Below, piece after piece: positions 46,901 through 58,031 of a DNA stretch of 64,000 nucleotides. The stretch comes from Trema orientale (lineage: Eukaryota; Streptophyta; Magnoliopsida; Rosales; Cannabaceae), in NCBI GenBank assembly GCA_002914845.1, contig JXTC01000157.1, positions 413,114-477,113 of the forward strand, given 5' to 3'. The notes under the pieces were generated by a model, which saw nothing but the letters and a program-made list of their open reading frames with translations, searched no databases and had not been told where the DNA came from. The position numbers were made by a program, and so were the translations under genes. Every line of letters starts with the position of its first letter. Position 1 is the stretch's first letter.

Positions 46901-47908
46901 AAAAGAATTCCAGCTCAATCGTCTACTTTCAAATGGCTTAACCTGAGTTCAAATGATCAGATGCAAATGATTATGCTTTGCCAGAATTTAGAATTAATAC
47001 CTGGTCAACCTTGGTTGAAATGCTGGGAGTCGAGCAGGGTTAGAAGCTATAGATCCATTAGCTTCCAAACCAGTAGTAGTCCTGCCAGACTAAATGGTTA
47101 GTTTAGTGATTCCTAGCAACTTTGTTCATTCTCAGAGACGAAGGAAAAATTCAACAGGAACCAATGTATACATATACATATATATATATATATATGTCTA
47201 CACATAGGTATAACATAAAGTCTTTTTCACGAACCTAAATGATGGGTTATGAATTCCAAAGCCGGTAGTATCCCCTGATAAAGGAGTGGAATTTGCATAT
47301 TGAATGGTCTCTGCACGAGAACCAAGAAATGGAGGAGCACTAGGAGTATGAAGAGTACCAGAGAACTTCACTGTCTGAAAGCCTCTACCAACGACATCCT
47401 CCTTAGATGTCGTTTCTTGATTATTATTAGTCTTGTGGGGAGAAAGTCTAGAAGAATGACAACCATCAGAAGTTACAGTGTAGGAAATTTCAGTACTCGT
47501 AGCAGAGTCTGACAATTCGTCTTCCTTAAATCCAGGCCTCTTAACTGGATCACCACCTTCATTTTCTGACCCAGATGAAACATCCATATCTGAACCCGAC
47601 CCATTGCCGTTACCCTTCATGGGTTTTGTTCTCTCAACCCGACCCAAACCAGAAGAAGGAAAATACCCAGTTCCGAATTTGGCTGCAGAAGCCAATCCAA
47701 ACCCAGTCTCTCGATAAATCCTTGAGTTGGCATACTTAGCTGTAATGGGTACATTTCTTTGCTTGGCTCCACCGACCTATGAATCAAGAGACACTAAAGT
47801 CACACGACAAAGATTCTAAAACGACATTTCAACAAAATTCTATGGCGAAAACGATCATTTCTTTACCTTTTCAGCCCATCTAGATTCCAACCCTTTATTG
47901 AGCACCAT
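40915..47908 (-). CDS. Large conserved plant protein of unknown function, 21 exons
   Basis: Exons: 47867-47908, 47235-47776, 47001-47081, 46705-46842, 46296-46414, 45888-46199, 45548-45635, 45351-45456, 44870-44977, 44435-44598, 44214-44334, 43769-43993, 43494-43678, 43113-43280, 42925-43030, 42637-42774, 42375-42536, 42086-42286, 41789-41977, 41576-41647 and 40915-41046. The frame is open throughout; the product is 1132 residues. It starts MVLNKGLESRWAEKVGGAKQ. Residues 30-220 are Ser/Gly-rich and low-complexity; the rest is globular and mostly helical, including DACVRLCLHAW, LRWWPIYSDPEHE, GSVAETMAYDFLLEVA, YGVSDVYTKLRYL, FENYKSLDES and FNSYITRWIQDKR. I recall this layout from the uncharacterised Arabidopsis proteins At4g24610/At5g65440; that link is from memory. 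The GDYLVVDVQDSKGHLYG..VQV stretch resembles a C2-like strand pattern, and the helical part is reminiscent of Munc13-like MUN regions, but neither assignment is certain. The donor of exon 3 (±12 nt) and the junction of exons 7/8 are ambiguous. Confidence 0.88.
42042..42071. repeat. (AAG)n microsatellite inside an intron
   Basis: About nine AAG units lie just downstream of the splice donor of exon 18 of the 21-exon gene. Length variation there would not affect coding. Confidence 0.85.
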
Positions 47909-48670
47909 AATTAAAGTCTAATCTTTTCGCCAAAAAACGAAAAACCCAGAACTGAAAATCCTCGAAACACAAAATATACCGTTTTCCCAGTCTTTTTCTC
48001 GATCTGGGTACATAGAAAATCGACAAAAGAAAAAGAAATAGGAAAAAAAAAAATTTCAGCCCATCAAAGAGAAAAAACTGAGAAAGAAGAAATAAAAGTA
48101 AGTGTGGTTATAGCAATGTAGAGACCCTGCTTTAAAGCATTCTGGGAAACCAAACCGGTATAATAAGAGACTGAATTGGGATACTGAAATGCGAAAGAGA
48201 CAAGTCGATCTTGAGTAACTATTAATGTAAGATCATGATATGTGTCGATTATAGTAACCAAAACCAAATGAGAAAAGAATCACTGCTCACCCAATTCCAC
48301 GTACCAAAATTAACTTCCCCTAAAGAATATGGAAACTCCAGATTTTTTAGAATTGAAAAAAGACCGATCTATATGAGTACATTAAAATTAAAAAAAAAAA
48401 AAAAAAAAAAACTTTCAGAAATGAAAGTGGAAGAGACTGACTGCAAACTTTAATGGCTTTTCTTGTCTACGAAGACTCCATTTTCCCCCTTTTTTTTTTT
48501 CTTTTTCCTTTCAATAATTCACAATAATTGAGACTTTTTTTTCTTAAAAAGAAAAAAAAAGGTTTAATTTTTTTTCTTTTTTTTAGAATTTAATTACTAG
48601 TTTGGCACTTTGGCCTCGATTAGAAACTCGACTACTCGAGTTGAGAACATGAAAGAGAGACGATTTTTAA
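47909..48670. other. 5' flank of the 21-exon gene
   Basis: The probable leader and promoter, read on the minus strand. It contains poly-A/T runs (48391-48411, 48489-48500, 48536-48592). No TATA box is clear. Confidence 0.4.
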
Positions 48671-48674
48671 TTTT

Positions 48675-48730
48675 GAAAGAAACGCAAGCAAACGCGAAAG
48701 AAACGCAAGCAAACGCGAAAGAAACGCAAA
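48675..48730. repeat. 21-bp tandem repeat in the promoter of the 21-exon gene
   Basis: The unit GAAAGAAACGCAAGCAAACGC occurs twice in full and a third time in part. It ends directly before GCTGACGTGG. Confidence 0.8.
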
Positions 48731-48732
48731 GC

Positions 48733-48740
48733 TGACGTGG
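48733..48740. promoter_or_regulatory. TGACGTGG bZIP-type motif upstream of the 21-exon gene
   Basis: An ACGT-core motif 825 bases before the start codon. The surrounding AGCTGACGTGG is identical to a site upstream of the UBP16-like gene. Confidence 0.3.
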
Positions 48741-48890
48741 AAACCGGGAAATGGCCTACTTCTCTCAACGGTCGGATTCTAAGTGGCGCGTTTTTATGCT
48801 GGCCCGGGGGTTGCACACGCGTTCCCTTTCAGTCATTCGCTCTTAAAATTAATTAATTAATTAAAGTCCCTTTTTTTTGTTCGGAGAGGG

Positions 48891-49004
48891 CTACAATAGG
48901 GCTCTTTATGTAGGGCCACCCTTTATACACCGTTTGATGAGAATCTGTGGAGAATATCAAACGGTGTATAAACAGGACCCTACGCAGGGACGCCCCTACT
49001 GTAG
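48891..49004. mobile_element. Small foldback MITE, copy A (114 bp)
   Basis: The left end CTACAATAGGGCTC pairs with the right end, whose reverse complement is CTACAGTAGGGGCGTCC. The inner arms TATACACCGTTTGAT and ATCAAACGGTGTATA are perfect inverted repeats, with GAGAATCTGTGGAGAAT in the loop. The arms span most of the element. Confidence 0.7.
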
Positions 49005-49044
49005 ACGCGTCCTGTTTGTTTTGTTTAATTTTTAATGGGCGCGT

Positions 49045-49211
49045 CTACAGTACGGGCGCCCCTACGTAGGACCCTGTCTATTCACCGTTGGATGGGAATC
49101 TGTATATAAATAGATTCTCTACAGATTCTCTACAGATTCCCGTTATTTCCCACAGATTCTCATCCAACGACAATTAAAGCATGACCCTACGTAAGGACGC
49201 TCCTACCGTAG
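49045..49211. mobile_element. Small foldback MITE, copy B (167 bp)
   Basis: The left end CTACAGTACGGGCGCCCCTA, followed by CGTAGGACCCTG, pairs with the right end, whose reverse complement is CTACGGTAGGAGCGTCCTTA then CGTAGGGTC. Inner arms around CCGTTGGATGGGAATCTGT mirror ACAGATTCTCATCCAACG. It is the same family as copy A, 40 bases away. The loop repeats GATTCTCTACA twice. Confidence 0.7.
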
Positions 49212-50395
49212 CCATCCCCATTTTTAATTTGTTCTTTTAATATTTACTACTTTGGTACACGCAATGAAATAGATGGTGAGCCGTACGTTTGAGAATTTTG
49301 GTCATGGCTCTTTTGCTTTCAGTCCTAATAACTGGTAGTGTGCTGTCACCGCTGTGTATCCACTACTTGGAAACGTGTGTGTTTCTTTTTATATAATAAT
49401 AATAAATAATAAAGATTGAAATTTTGTGACTTGAATTAAATGGATGAAATTTAATTTGTTTATTAATTCCTAAAAGACATGTTACTTATTTTATCTCTAG
49501 GAAAAATTTAAATTGTTAGTTAATTAATGATGTTAATATATAAACGCATATTTTTATGGAGGAAAAAAATCTTATCGAATTGAAGTCTTGAAGATTCCCT
49601 TATAGAAGTCATACAAATTGCTTTACACGAATGGTTGGGTCATGTGAGTTGCATTATCATAAATCATCATATTTCATAACCTTAAATTTAAAAAGAAGAA
49701 AAAAAAAAAAGCGTTTTGAATCTACGATATTTTGCCCCGATTTTATTTTCTACTACATTATTTTAAATATGACTTCTCCATTTCCCTAAAAAAAAAAAAA
49801 AATATGACTTCTCCACTATTGGATGAATATATATATGAGTCTCTTTTAATAGCTATGTTGGTTGGTTTAAGATTTGATGTGATATTTTTATTGGGAATTT
49901 TTTTTTTTTAAAAAAAAAGTTGGTTTCATTAGTCCTACTATGAAACATTGACTATAAATGACGATTAACATATGATGATATGAACTTGTATCATCTATTT
50001 AAATAATAAATTTGTTGTTAAAAGATTACCTAAAACAAAACTTGTGTTTGCAAATAATGGTTGCAAATTTACCACCACTCCCCCCAAGATTCCTGAGAAG
50101 CTAATATGGCAATTGGCAAGCACCATTTTAAAATAGAGGTGTTTATGGGTGTGTAACAAGCAACACGAATAGGAAAAAAATGTTTGAAGTTTCTTGTTGT
50201 CATTTCAGTCAGTATTTCTTATTATTGAGCTAGTTATTACAATTTTATAATTAGAAATTTTATGACTAATTCTATAAAAAAAAATGATGTGGAAAAAAAA
50301 TCCTAAAAATATCATTTGGGCAAAATAAAATCTTAACTCCTTCCATTTTCCTTTTTCAAAAAACAAAATCCGTCCATTTCCCACGCATCTATCTA
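49212..50395. other. Intergenic AT-rich DNA
   Basis: No gene. Contains A-runs, a poly-T/A palindrome near 49902-49919, and an ATCT microsatellite just before the Helitron-like element. Confidence 0.5.
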
Positions 50396-50399
50396 TCTA

Positions 50400-50758
50400 T
50401 CTATATATATTAAGCCTGAAGGAGAGAGAAAGTGTAAAAATTCTGATAGCTTCTTTGATCACCATTCTATTTTTAAAATTTTTAGAAAATTCTTAATNNN
50501 NNNNNNNNNNNNNNNNNNNNNNNNNNNNNNNNNNNNNNNNNNNNNNNNNTAAATACATTATTTAATGTTTTATATAATATTATACTTTATATTAAATTTA
50601 GTTCATCGAACAAAAAATTATGTAATATTCATCCCATCAAAATAAATACAGAGATAAATACATTCTTTAATATTGTAATACATTGAACCTAACTATAAAT
50701 TAGATTTAATATATGTAATATTAATACCAACTCGCACAACACGCGGTATAACGTCTAG
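50400..50758 (+). mobile_element. Helitron-like element spanning an assembly gap
   Basis: The segment begins TCTATATATATTAAG after an A and ends in CTAG before a T, the A/T insertion pattern of Helitrons. Just before the end, CGCACAACACGCGG can form a short imperfect hairpin, as is usual near Helitron 3' ends. Fifty-two N at 50498-50549 hide part of it, so the real length is unknown. It encodes no protein and is at most a non-autonomous copy. Confidence 0.5.
50498..50549. other. Assembly gap (52 N)
   Basis: A run of N; the true size may differ. It falls inside AT-rich, repeat-like sequence. Confidence 0.98.
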
Positions 50759-51378
50759 TTTATGATTAAGGGAAGCATAAATATAGTTCAACTTCCCATT
50801 AAAACATTTCATGATGTTAATTCACATGATATTTTGTTCGTATCTATTAATTGGCATATGTAAACGTAGAAATTTGATTTGATAAAGTGAATCCCTCCTT
50901 TCCGAAAGGGGAGAAATGATTGAATTATTTTTTTAAAAAAATAAAGCATGGACATTAAAAATTATTATATGTTGTTGGCTTCTGTGTTGTACCTACATGA
51001 CGCTCCAAAAGCTTGAAAAAGACCACGTATGAAATTGCTTGTCATGACTTGAAACCAGTGTTAATGAGAAGAGGTTTTGTCACTGCCAACTATACACCAC
51101 CTTGTGAGGAATATTCAGAATTTAATATGGTAGTGACTTGCACGTGCTTTCTAAGACTTTTAGTAAAGTATTAAGTATGTCCTTTTGCATAATCTGATTT
51201 GATTAGTCAGCATTTCCGTCGTCAACAGCTACCGAACAATCGTCATACTCGTCCATGTAACAACTAACAAAAAAAACAAAGACTTGGGTGAGAGAGAGAA
51301 AGAAAGACATGGGAGGAGAGAGAGAGCGAGCAAATTACTCGAAAATCGATTGTCCCAACCCCGGCCAAAGGCTTTGGT
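50759..51378. other. Intergenic DNA left of the copia element
   Basis: AT-rich DNA, then a GA-rich patch (51288-51330). No gene is recognised. Confidence 0.45.
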
Positions 51379-51383
51379 GACAC

Positions 51384-51797
51384 TGTTAGAAAAACTTTAG
51401 GACAAAATAAGTATCGTACTTCTGATTATTGTTGTTTAAGTAAGATAAACAGGAGATAAATCCAGATTTTCTATCATATTCCTCTTTATGAGAGATCTCT
51501 CAGAGATGAATTTTCATAGACTAAGAAAAAAAAAAAATTTTTTTTAGCGTATCTCTCTCTCTTAGGCTAGAATAGGGACTCTCAGTTTATTTTTATAAAC
51601 ACTTTATCTACTAACTCCCATTAAATAAGTGGGTGGTTATGGGATATAAAATATCCCCTCAGTTTTTCACGTTCTGTAAACTGATGGCAGTTATCACATC
51701 ACTCATTATTTATTTAATTAATTTAATTATTATTAGTTTAAATTAAACTTATAACCTTTTGATATGTGGACCACTTTATGGGGATAAAATTCTAACA
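51384..51797 (-). repeat. 3' LTR of the copia element
   Basis: 414 bp with TGTTAG..CTAACA ends. It aligns over its whole length with the other LTR; the differences are mostly transitions, plus a longer A/T run near 51528-51545. Confidence 0.95.
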
Positions 51798-51811
51798 TTC
51801 TCCCACTTGGT
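51798..51811 (-). other. Polypurine tract of the copia element
   Basis: On the minus strand CAAGTGGGAGAA lies directly against the LTR, the position where plus-strand DNA synthesis is primed. Confidence 0.8.
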
Positions 51812-52094
51812 CCACATAACAAAAATATGTACCGTAGGGTGATAACTTGTCATGACCATAAGATATTTTAGTAACTTCCTCGGTCACTTTATAGTGAAAC
51901 ATCCAATACATGAATCATGGTGGTCGTGTACTAATTATATGTATATTCCCTTCCATGTATCATATGCTTGAAAATTTTTAAATATTACTTTATGAATGAA
52001 CTTCCTATAAGTCATTCGGGTCCTACTTAAATAATCCTAATGGATTAAATATTACAAACTTTATGTGTACAATATATTTCATGAATTGAAATAG

Positions 52095-52754
52095 CTAAAT
52101 AAGTACGTACATAGTCAGAGAATAAAAGCAATATAATAACAAGTCTAAAAAAAAAACTAAAAGATCCATATGATCTTTGTACAATTTAGCCGGCAATCCT
52201 TTAGTCATGGGATCAGCTATATTGAGCTCAGTCTTTACATAGTCAATGACTATTTCTTGCTTTTTGATATGATCTCTAATAACTAAATACTTAATGTCAA
52301 TATGCTTGTTGCGGCTTCCATTCTTATTATTCTTAGAAAAGAATACTGCAGCTGAATTATCACAGTAAAACCTTAAAGGTCTTGCTATAAAATCGACAAT
52401 TTTTAACTCTGTGATAAAATTTCTCAACCATAATGCCTGTGACGTAGCTTCATAGCAACCAATGAATTCAGCCTCCATAGTTGATGAAGCAACTATAGTC
52501 TGCTTAGTGCTTCTCCAAGACACAGCACCTCCAGCAAGAAGGAAAATATATCCTGAAGTAGACTTCCTTGAATTTGAGCATCCGGCAAAATCCGAGTCCG
52601 AATAACCAATCACTTTAAGATAATCGGTATGCTTGTATATAAGTCTGTAATCCGTAGTTCCTTGTAGATATCTCATAACTCTTTTAGCAGCTTTCCAATG
52701 TTCCAAACTAGGATTGATATGATATCTACCTAGTAACCCCCACTGCAAATACAA
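52095..52754 (-). pseudogene. copia RNase H region
   Basis: A 219-codon open stretch covers the end of the reverse transcriptase and the RNase H domain. Typical signs are YSDSDFAGC (first catalytic Asp), the STSGY block, SSTMEAEF (catalytic Glu), FYCDNSAA (catalytic Asp) and KHIDIKYL. It ends with ADPMTKGLP. The RNase H residues look intact although the rest of the element is broken. The open stretch is cut off from the upstream part by a frame break at about 52755-52855. Confidence 0.9.
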
Positions 52755-52854
52755 TGTTAGGTCTAGTACAAACTTGGGTATACATTAGACTGCCTACAGC
52801 AGAAGCATAAGGTATTGCCTTCATTTGTTCTCGTTCCAAGTCATTTTGTGGACA

Positions 52855-53694
52855 TTAACTCTGACTGAATTTGTCCCCTTTAACAATGGGTGCTACAGTA
52901 GGTGCACAATCCTTCATTCTAAATCGCTCTAAAACTTTTTCAATGTAAGCTTTCTGAGACAATCCTAATATCCTGTTGGACTTGTCTCTGTGAATTTCTA
53001 TGCCAATGACATAAGAAGCTTCACCCATATCCTTCATTTCAAAGTTTTGAGCAAGAAAATCTTTTGTGTCATGTAGCAAACCCAAGTCACTACTAGCAAA
53101 TAAAATACCATCAAAATATAGGACTAGAAAAATATACTTACTCCCATTGATCTTAAGGTATATACATTGATCAATGATATTTTTTGTAAATCCATATGAA
53201 GTAATAACATTGTGAAAATTCAAATACCATTGTCGGGAAGCTTGTTTCAGCCCATATATTGATTTCCTTAATTTACAAACTAGGTGACTGTTTTTATTTT
53301 CATTGAACCCTTCAGGCTGCTCCATGTATACCTCTTCCTCAAGATCCCCATTCAAGAATGCCATTTTCATATCCATTTGATGTAACTCTAAGTCAAAATG
53401 TGCTACTAAAGCCATAATGATTCTAAAAGAATCTTTCTTAGAAATTGGAGAAAATATCACATGGTAATCAGTGCCCTCTTTTTGAGTAAAACCTTTGGCT
53501 ACAAGTCTAGTTTTATATCATTTAATGTTGCCAGTTGTATTTCTTTTAGTTTTGTAAACCCATTTACAACCAATGGTTATATGATTAGTTGGCAACTCAA
53601 CGAGATCCCAAACTTGATTTTTAGCCATAGATTCCATCTCTTCCTTCATGGCATCATACCAAAAGTTAGAGTTTTCTCCATTCAAGGCTTGTGA
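52855..53694 (-). pseudogene. copia reverse transcriptase region with altered active site
   Basis: The 52855-53460 frame carries QMDMKMAFLNGDLEEEVYM (first catalytic Asp region) and YGLKQASRQWY. The box that normally reads YVDD is YFDG, so one catalytic aspartate is lost. The upstream portion (53461-53694) is in coding register but contains an in-frame TGA near 53516-53521. The enzyme cannot be functional. Confidence 0.9.
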
Positions 53695-53739
53695 AAACGA
53701 GCTAGGATCATTATCAAGTCTAACAGTAGAGTCAGAATC

Positions 53740-54850
53740 TTAGAGATATACAATATAATCACTAAAAATTGCTGGTTTCCTTACTCTTGAGGATCTCCTT
53801 AAATCAACAGTCTCATTCTCATTTGGTAGAGTTTGAGTTGTAGGCTTTATAGGAGCTTCATTGAGTGGTTGTTCTTGAATCGGTTGCTCCTCAATGGGTT
53901 CTGAAGTATTTCTTTGGTAAGAAATAATTATATTATCTTGAGAAGTCGATTCTGAATTTTCCATTCGTTGATGAAATTCAATATTTCTAGAAAATTTACT
54001 CCCACTCACTTCATGATCTTCCAGAAATTTAGCATTTCTAGCTTCGACAATTCGAGTAGAGTGTGATGGACAATAAAACCTGTACCCTTTGAAGTTCACT
54101 GGATAGCCTATAAAATAACCGCTAATTATTCTTGGGTCCAATTTCTTTAATTGAGGATTGTAAACTCTCACTTGAACTGGACAATCCCAAATGTGTAAAT
54201 GTCTTAAACTTGGTTTCCAACCATTCCATAATTCAAAAGGTGTTTTAGGAATTGCCTTAGATGGAACCCTGTTTAAAACATACACAGCAGTTTTTAAGGC
54301 TTCACTCCATAAATTTAAGGGTAGACTTGAATTGCTGATCATGCTACGTACTATGTCATTAGGGTTCGGTTTCTCCTTTCAGCTACACCATTTTATTATG
54401 GTGCACCTGGCATTGTATAATGTGCAATAATGCCTTTCTCTTGGAGAAACTTAGCAAATGGACCTAGCATTTGACCTTCTCAGTGAACCTTCCATAATAT
54501 TCTTCTCCTCTGCCTAATCGAACGATTTTGATTTTTCGTTCCCTTTGTTTCTCTACTTCTGCTTTATAAATCTTAAAGGCATCTACTGCCTCATCTTTAT
54601 GATTTATAAGATAGAGATATATATACCTTGTATGGTCATCTATAAAAGATATGAAATATCTTTGACCATTTAGACAAGGAGAATATGGTCCACTAATATC
54701 TGTATGTATAATCTTAAAAATTTCAGAACTCCTCTTGGCACCTTTAGAATTCTTGTTAGTTTACTTTCCCTTAATGCAATCTATACAAGTACCAAAATCA
54801 GTGAAATCAAGAGTTGGTAAAACTCCCTCATTCACTAATCTTTTAATTCT
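53740..54850 (-). pseudogene. copia integrase region
   Basis: 53740-54342 is an open 200-codon block. It covers the end of the integrase core (LWSEALKTAVYVLNRVPSKA) and the C-terminal GYFIGYP and SSRVRKP segments. The core before it (54343-54850) still shows the CxxC half of the zinc site (CIDC), the first catalytic Asp (HTDISGPY) and the GVAERRNRTL block. It is interrupted by in-frame stops, for example a TAA near 54760 and two stops near 54395. Confidence 0.85.
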
Positions 54851-55105
54851 TTAGATTAAGATATGTCCCAATCTTCTATGCCATAATTTAGAGGAGTGCT
54901 CATTAATAAAACAATATTTAGTGCCAATATTATTTTCTTGCATAGTTGAAAGGTTGCATTCATATGTAGGATCCAAATTAAACTTATATAAACCATCAAC
55001 TAGAAAACTATTGTGAACCATAGTATCATCTTTAAATAAATGAAAATTTAAGTCTTCAAATACAAACTTAAAACCCAAAGGTACTAGTCTTGCAACAGAA
55101 ACCAA
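54851..55105 (-). pseudogene. copia gag-pre-integrase region
   Basis: An 84-codon open block ending LWHRRLGHI, the conserved His-His start of the integrase zinc-binding domain. It links the protease and integrase regions; the frame breaks on both sides. Confidence 0.85.
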
Positions 55106-55185
55106 ATTTCTAGAAAACGATGGAATATAAAAAGTGTCTTTAAGATCTAAATAAAAGCCAGATTTTAGAACTAGTCTAAATGTTC

Positions 55186-56045
55186 CTACGCCTTCAACTT
55201 CGAACTTATCCGATTTCCCGAATAAATGAATTCTTCATTTGCCTCCAGTTTCCTTAGATTCAGAAAACTCTGCAAAATATTGGCAACGCGAATTATTGTA
55301 CCAGAATCAATCCACCATGTATTATTAGGAGCCTCAATAAAATTAGATTCATGACATACATAAATAAAATAGTTACCTTTCTTCTCGAGCCATTTCTTGT
55401 GCTTCAAGCAGTCCTTCTTCATGTGCCCCTTTTTCTTGCAAAAGAAGCATTTTCCCTCATTGCCTCTTTTCCACTTTGGCACATTATTTTTCTTTCCTTT
55501 AGGACCAGCCTTAGCCTTTTTGTCATTTGCCTTATTATGAGTTGTGAGATTAGCAACCTCAAGCTTCTCATACTTCAGTCTTTCTTCCTCTTGAACACAT
55601 ATAGTTAGGAGTTCATTAACAGTCCATTTATCCTTATGTATGTTATATGAAATCTTAAATGGACTATACTCCTTAGGAAGAGAGTTCATAATCAAATAAA
55701 CCAAGAATGACTCAAAATGTCAATCTCCAGAGACTTAAGTTGAGCAGCAATATCCCTCATCTCCATAATGTGCTCACGCACATTAGTAAAATTGTTATGT
55801 TTCATACCCGAAAGCTTCTTCATAAGGTTGATGGCCCTTGCTTTATCAGAACTTACAAATTACTCTTCAACAGCCTTTATGAAGTTCTTGGCTTTATCAC
55901 ATTCAGGAATCGATCTCCTAATGCTCTTGCTTATATTAGTCTTCATAAACATAAGACTAAGGCGATTGGATCGCTCCCATGATTGATAGGCAGCCCTATC
56001 ACTTAACGGTGCTTGATTCTGTGAGGATAGGTGGTTCGTCCTCAC
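55186..56045 (-). pseudogene. copia gag and protease region
   Basis: Read on the minus strand this shows the gag core (AAYQSWERSN, then AVEE), a stop, and the continuing gag in another open piece. A zinc knuckle CFFCKKKGHMKKDC (CX2CX4HX4C) and the protease motif WWIDSGT follow. Stops near 55710-55720 and 55860 interrupt it. The usual DSGAT-type protease site is altered after DSG. Confidence 0.9.
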
Positions 56046-56049
56046 AAAG

Positions 56050-58017
56050 TGCTAGGTCAAGGTTCATGCACCCCAAAGTAAGGAGAATTTTCTCCTAGTC
56101 AGAAAAATTATCACCTCACAAAATTGGAACACGAGAGTCATTGAAAATATTAGGAACCACTGCATAGGAAAATTACATATACATCAATGCTATGAATAAA
56201 ATTAAACCATATATTAAATCAACGTATGTCAAATTCAATTTGCAAATTCAAACCTTCCTGTGGGTAGAGGTTGTATAATATACATTGAATTTACACACTT
56301 TACTTATAAGATTAGTAAATAAAGACACTCAAACAGTAATAGGATTTCCGTACCTGTGAGCATAGGCAATTTCATTTTATATATCTTATTTACAATCCTA
56401 TTCTAAAAGGCTCACTAAAATAATTATCTCCCTATGGAGCCAAACAATTATTTTAATGAATTATTTTTAATTGGTAATTGTCTTAATTATCACTTAAATA
56501 GTGATGTATGTGATTTTACACCTTATAAATATTATTATAACTTAAGATGCTATGGCTACTCTTTAAGCTACAATAATATTTAAACAACAATTACCAGAAA
56601 ATAAATCACATATCCTCCAAATAATTCTAATAAGTAACTTAAAAATGTTACTGTACTGTTACTTTAAAGCACACAACAAAACAGTAAAATACTTTATCCA
56701 AAAGTTTCTGTGCCAATTTAATAGTAATAAGGATATGTGCGGTAGCAGTAAAATAGTATTATTTTATTTATTTATTATTATTTTTTTTAAAATCTCTATA
56801 GATTCCTTATCTTAATATACATATGCATATTATTTCCTTAATGTGTGACTAACAATTCTCCTTTTATTATAAAACAGAGAAATTAAACATATCAAAACAT
56901 AATACACGTATGAATCAGTTTCCAAAATTTGAAACAAAGTAGATTTCTCACAGGTGTACAGAAAAGGAAATCTGCTCAAATATATTCATATCAATGAATA
57001 ATATCTAAAGAAAGAACACAATTGATTTTCTAATTAAATTGCTTTTAAAATGCAAACAACATTATCCATATATGGCTTAGAAAATTTCCCAGGCCGTACC
57101 TCAATGAAAGACATATATATTAATACGTATAAAAGTCATATATATATGGATATGTTTTTCAATAAAAGGTAACAGATTTTCCACAAAAACGGGTTTAAAC
57201 TCTATTTCAATTAATAGCCATTTAATAATAATAATAATAATAAACCCGCAAAGAATTAAATAGCTAAATCTAAATTAATTCCATATAAATGGCCACTATC
57301 ACATATATTTCCCAAAAATAACAGCCGTACACAAATAAAGCATATAAACATATGCATGCAATTAGTTTTCCATATAAACAGGTTTAAAACTTTATCCCAA
57401 AAAGAGCTGTGTGAGAAAAACAATTCTAGGAAGAATTAATCACTTTGCTTATATATATAAAATTTCCAATAAGATACCGTAATTGATTTTCTATTATTGT
57501 AATAGCTTGTAAAGATAATTGCTTTCCCAAATATTACAACTTTTCAAATTTTCTCTATTAAAGCCGTAAAAGAAATTATACAGAAAAACAATTCTCAATA
57601 GCCCTTACTAAAACAATAAGCATATGAAAAACTCAAACAAGTCAAAAAAAAAAAAAAAACCCAGCATTATATATATCAAAATATCTCAATTTGAATTTAT
57701 CTCATCTAATGTTTAGCAACTCAAATACGGTAAATATTTAGAAAACTAAAACAACCGTACAATATAAATGGACATTTACAAATAATTCTATTTATTTCTC
57801 AATTAATAATTGTTAAACTAGAATATCTCTTTAAATTCAAATAATTGGATATATATGGATATCTATAGAAGAAATCTACTGCACATAATATCATGCTTTT
57901 ATACATATAAGAGAAATATCATCTCTAAATTTAACATAAAAACTATATATTCTCCAATTATCAATAATAGTTAAAATTAAAAGCACGATATATACTAAAC
58001 AACAAGACTGAAAGTCC
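56050..58017. other. Untranslated leader of the copia element
   Basis: About 1.9 kb of very AT-rich sequence without coding frames lies between primer site and gag. Short CCGTA/TACGG motifs recur at least six times in it (near 56350, 57095, 57326, 57477, 57565, 57757). It may include deleted or replaced coding sequence. Confidence 0.6.
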
Positions 58018-58029
58018 GCTCTGATACCA
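58018..58029 (-). other. Primer-binding site (initiator Met tRNA)
   Basis: On the minus strand TGGTATCAGAGC lies two bases inside the 5' LTR. It is complementary to the 3' end of plant initiator tRNA-Met, the standard copia primer. Confidence 0.95.
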
Positions 58030-58031
58030 CA

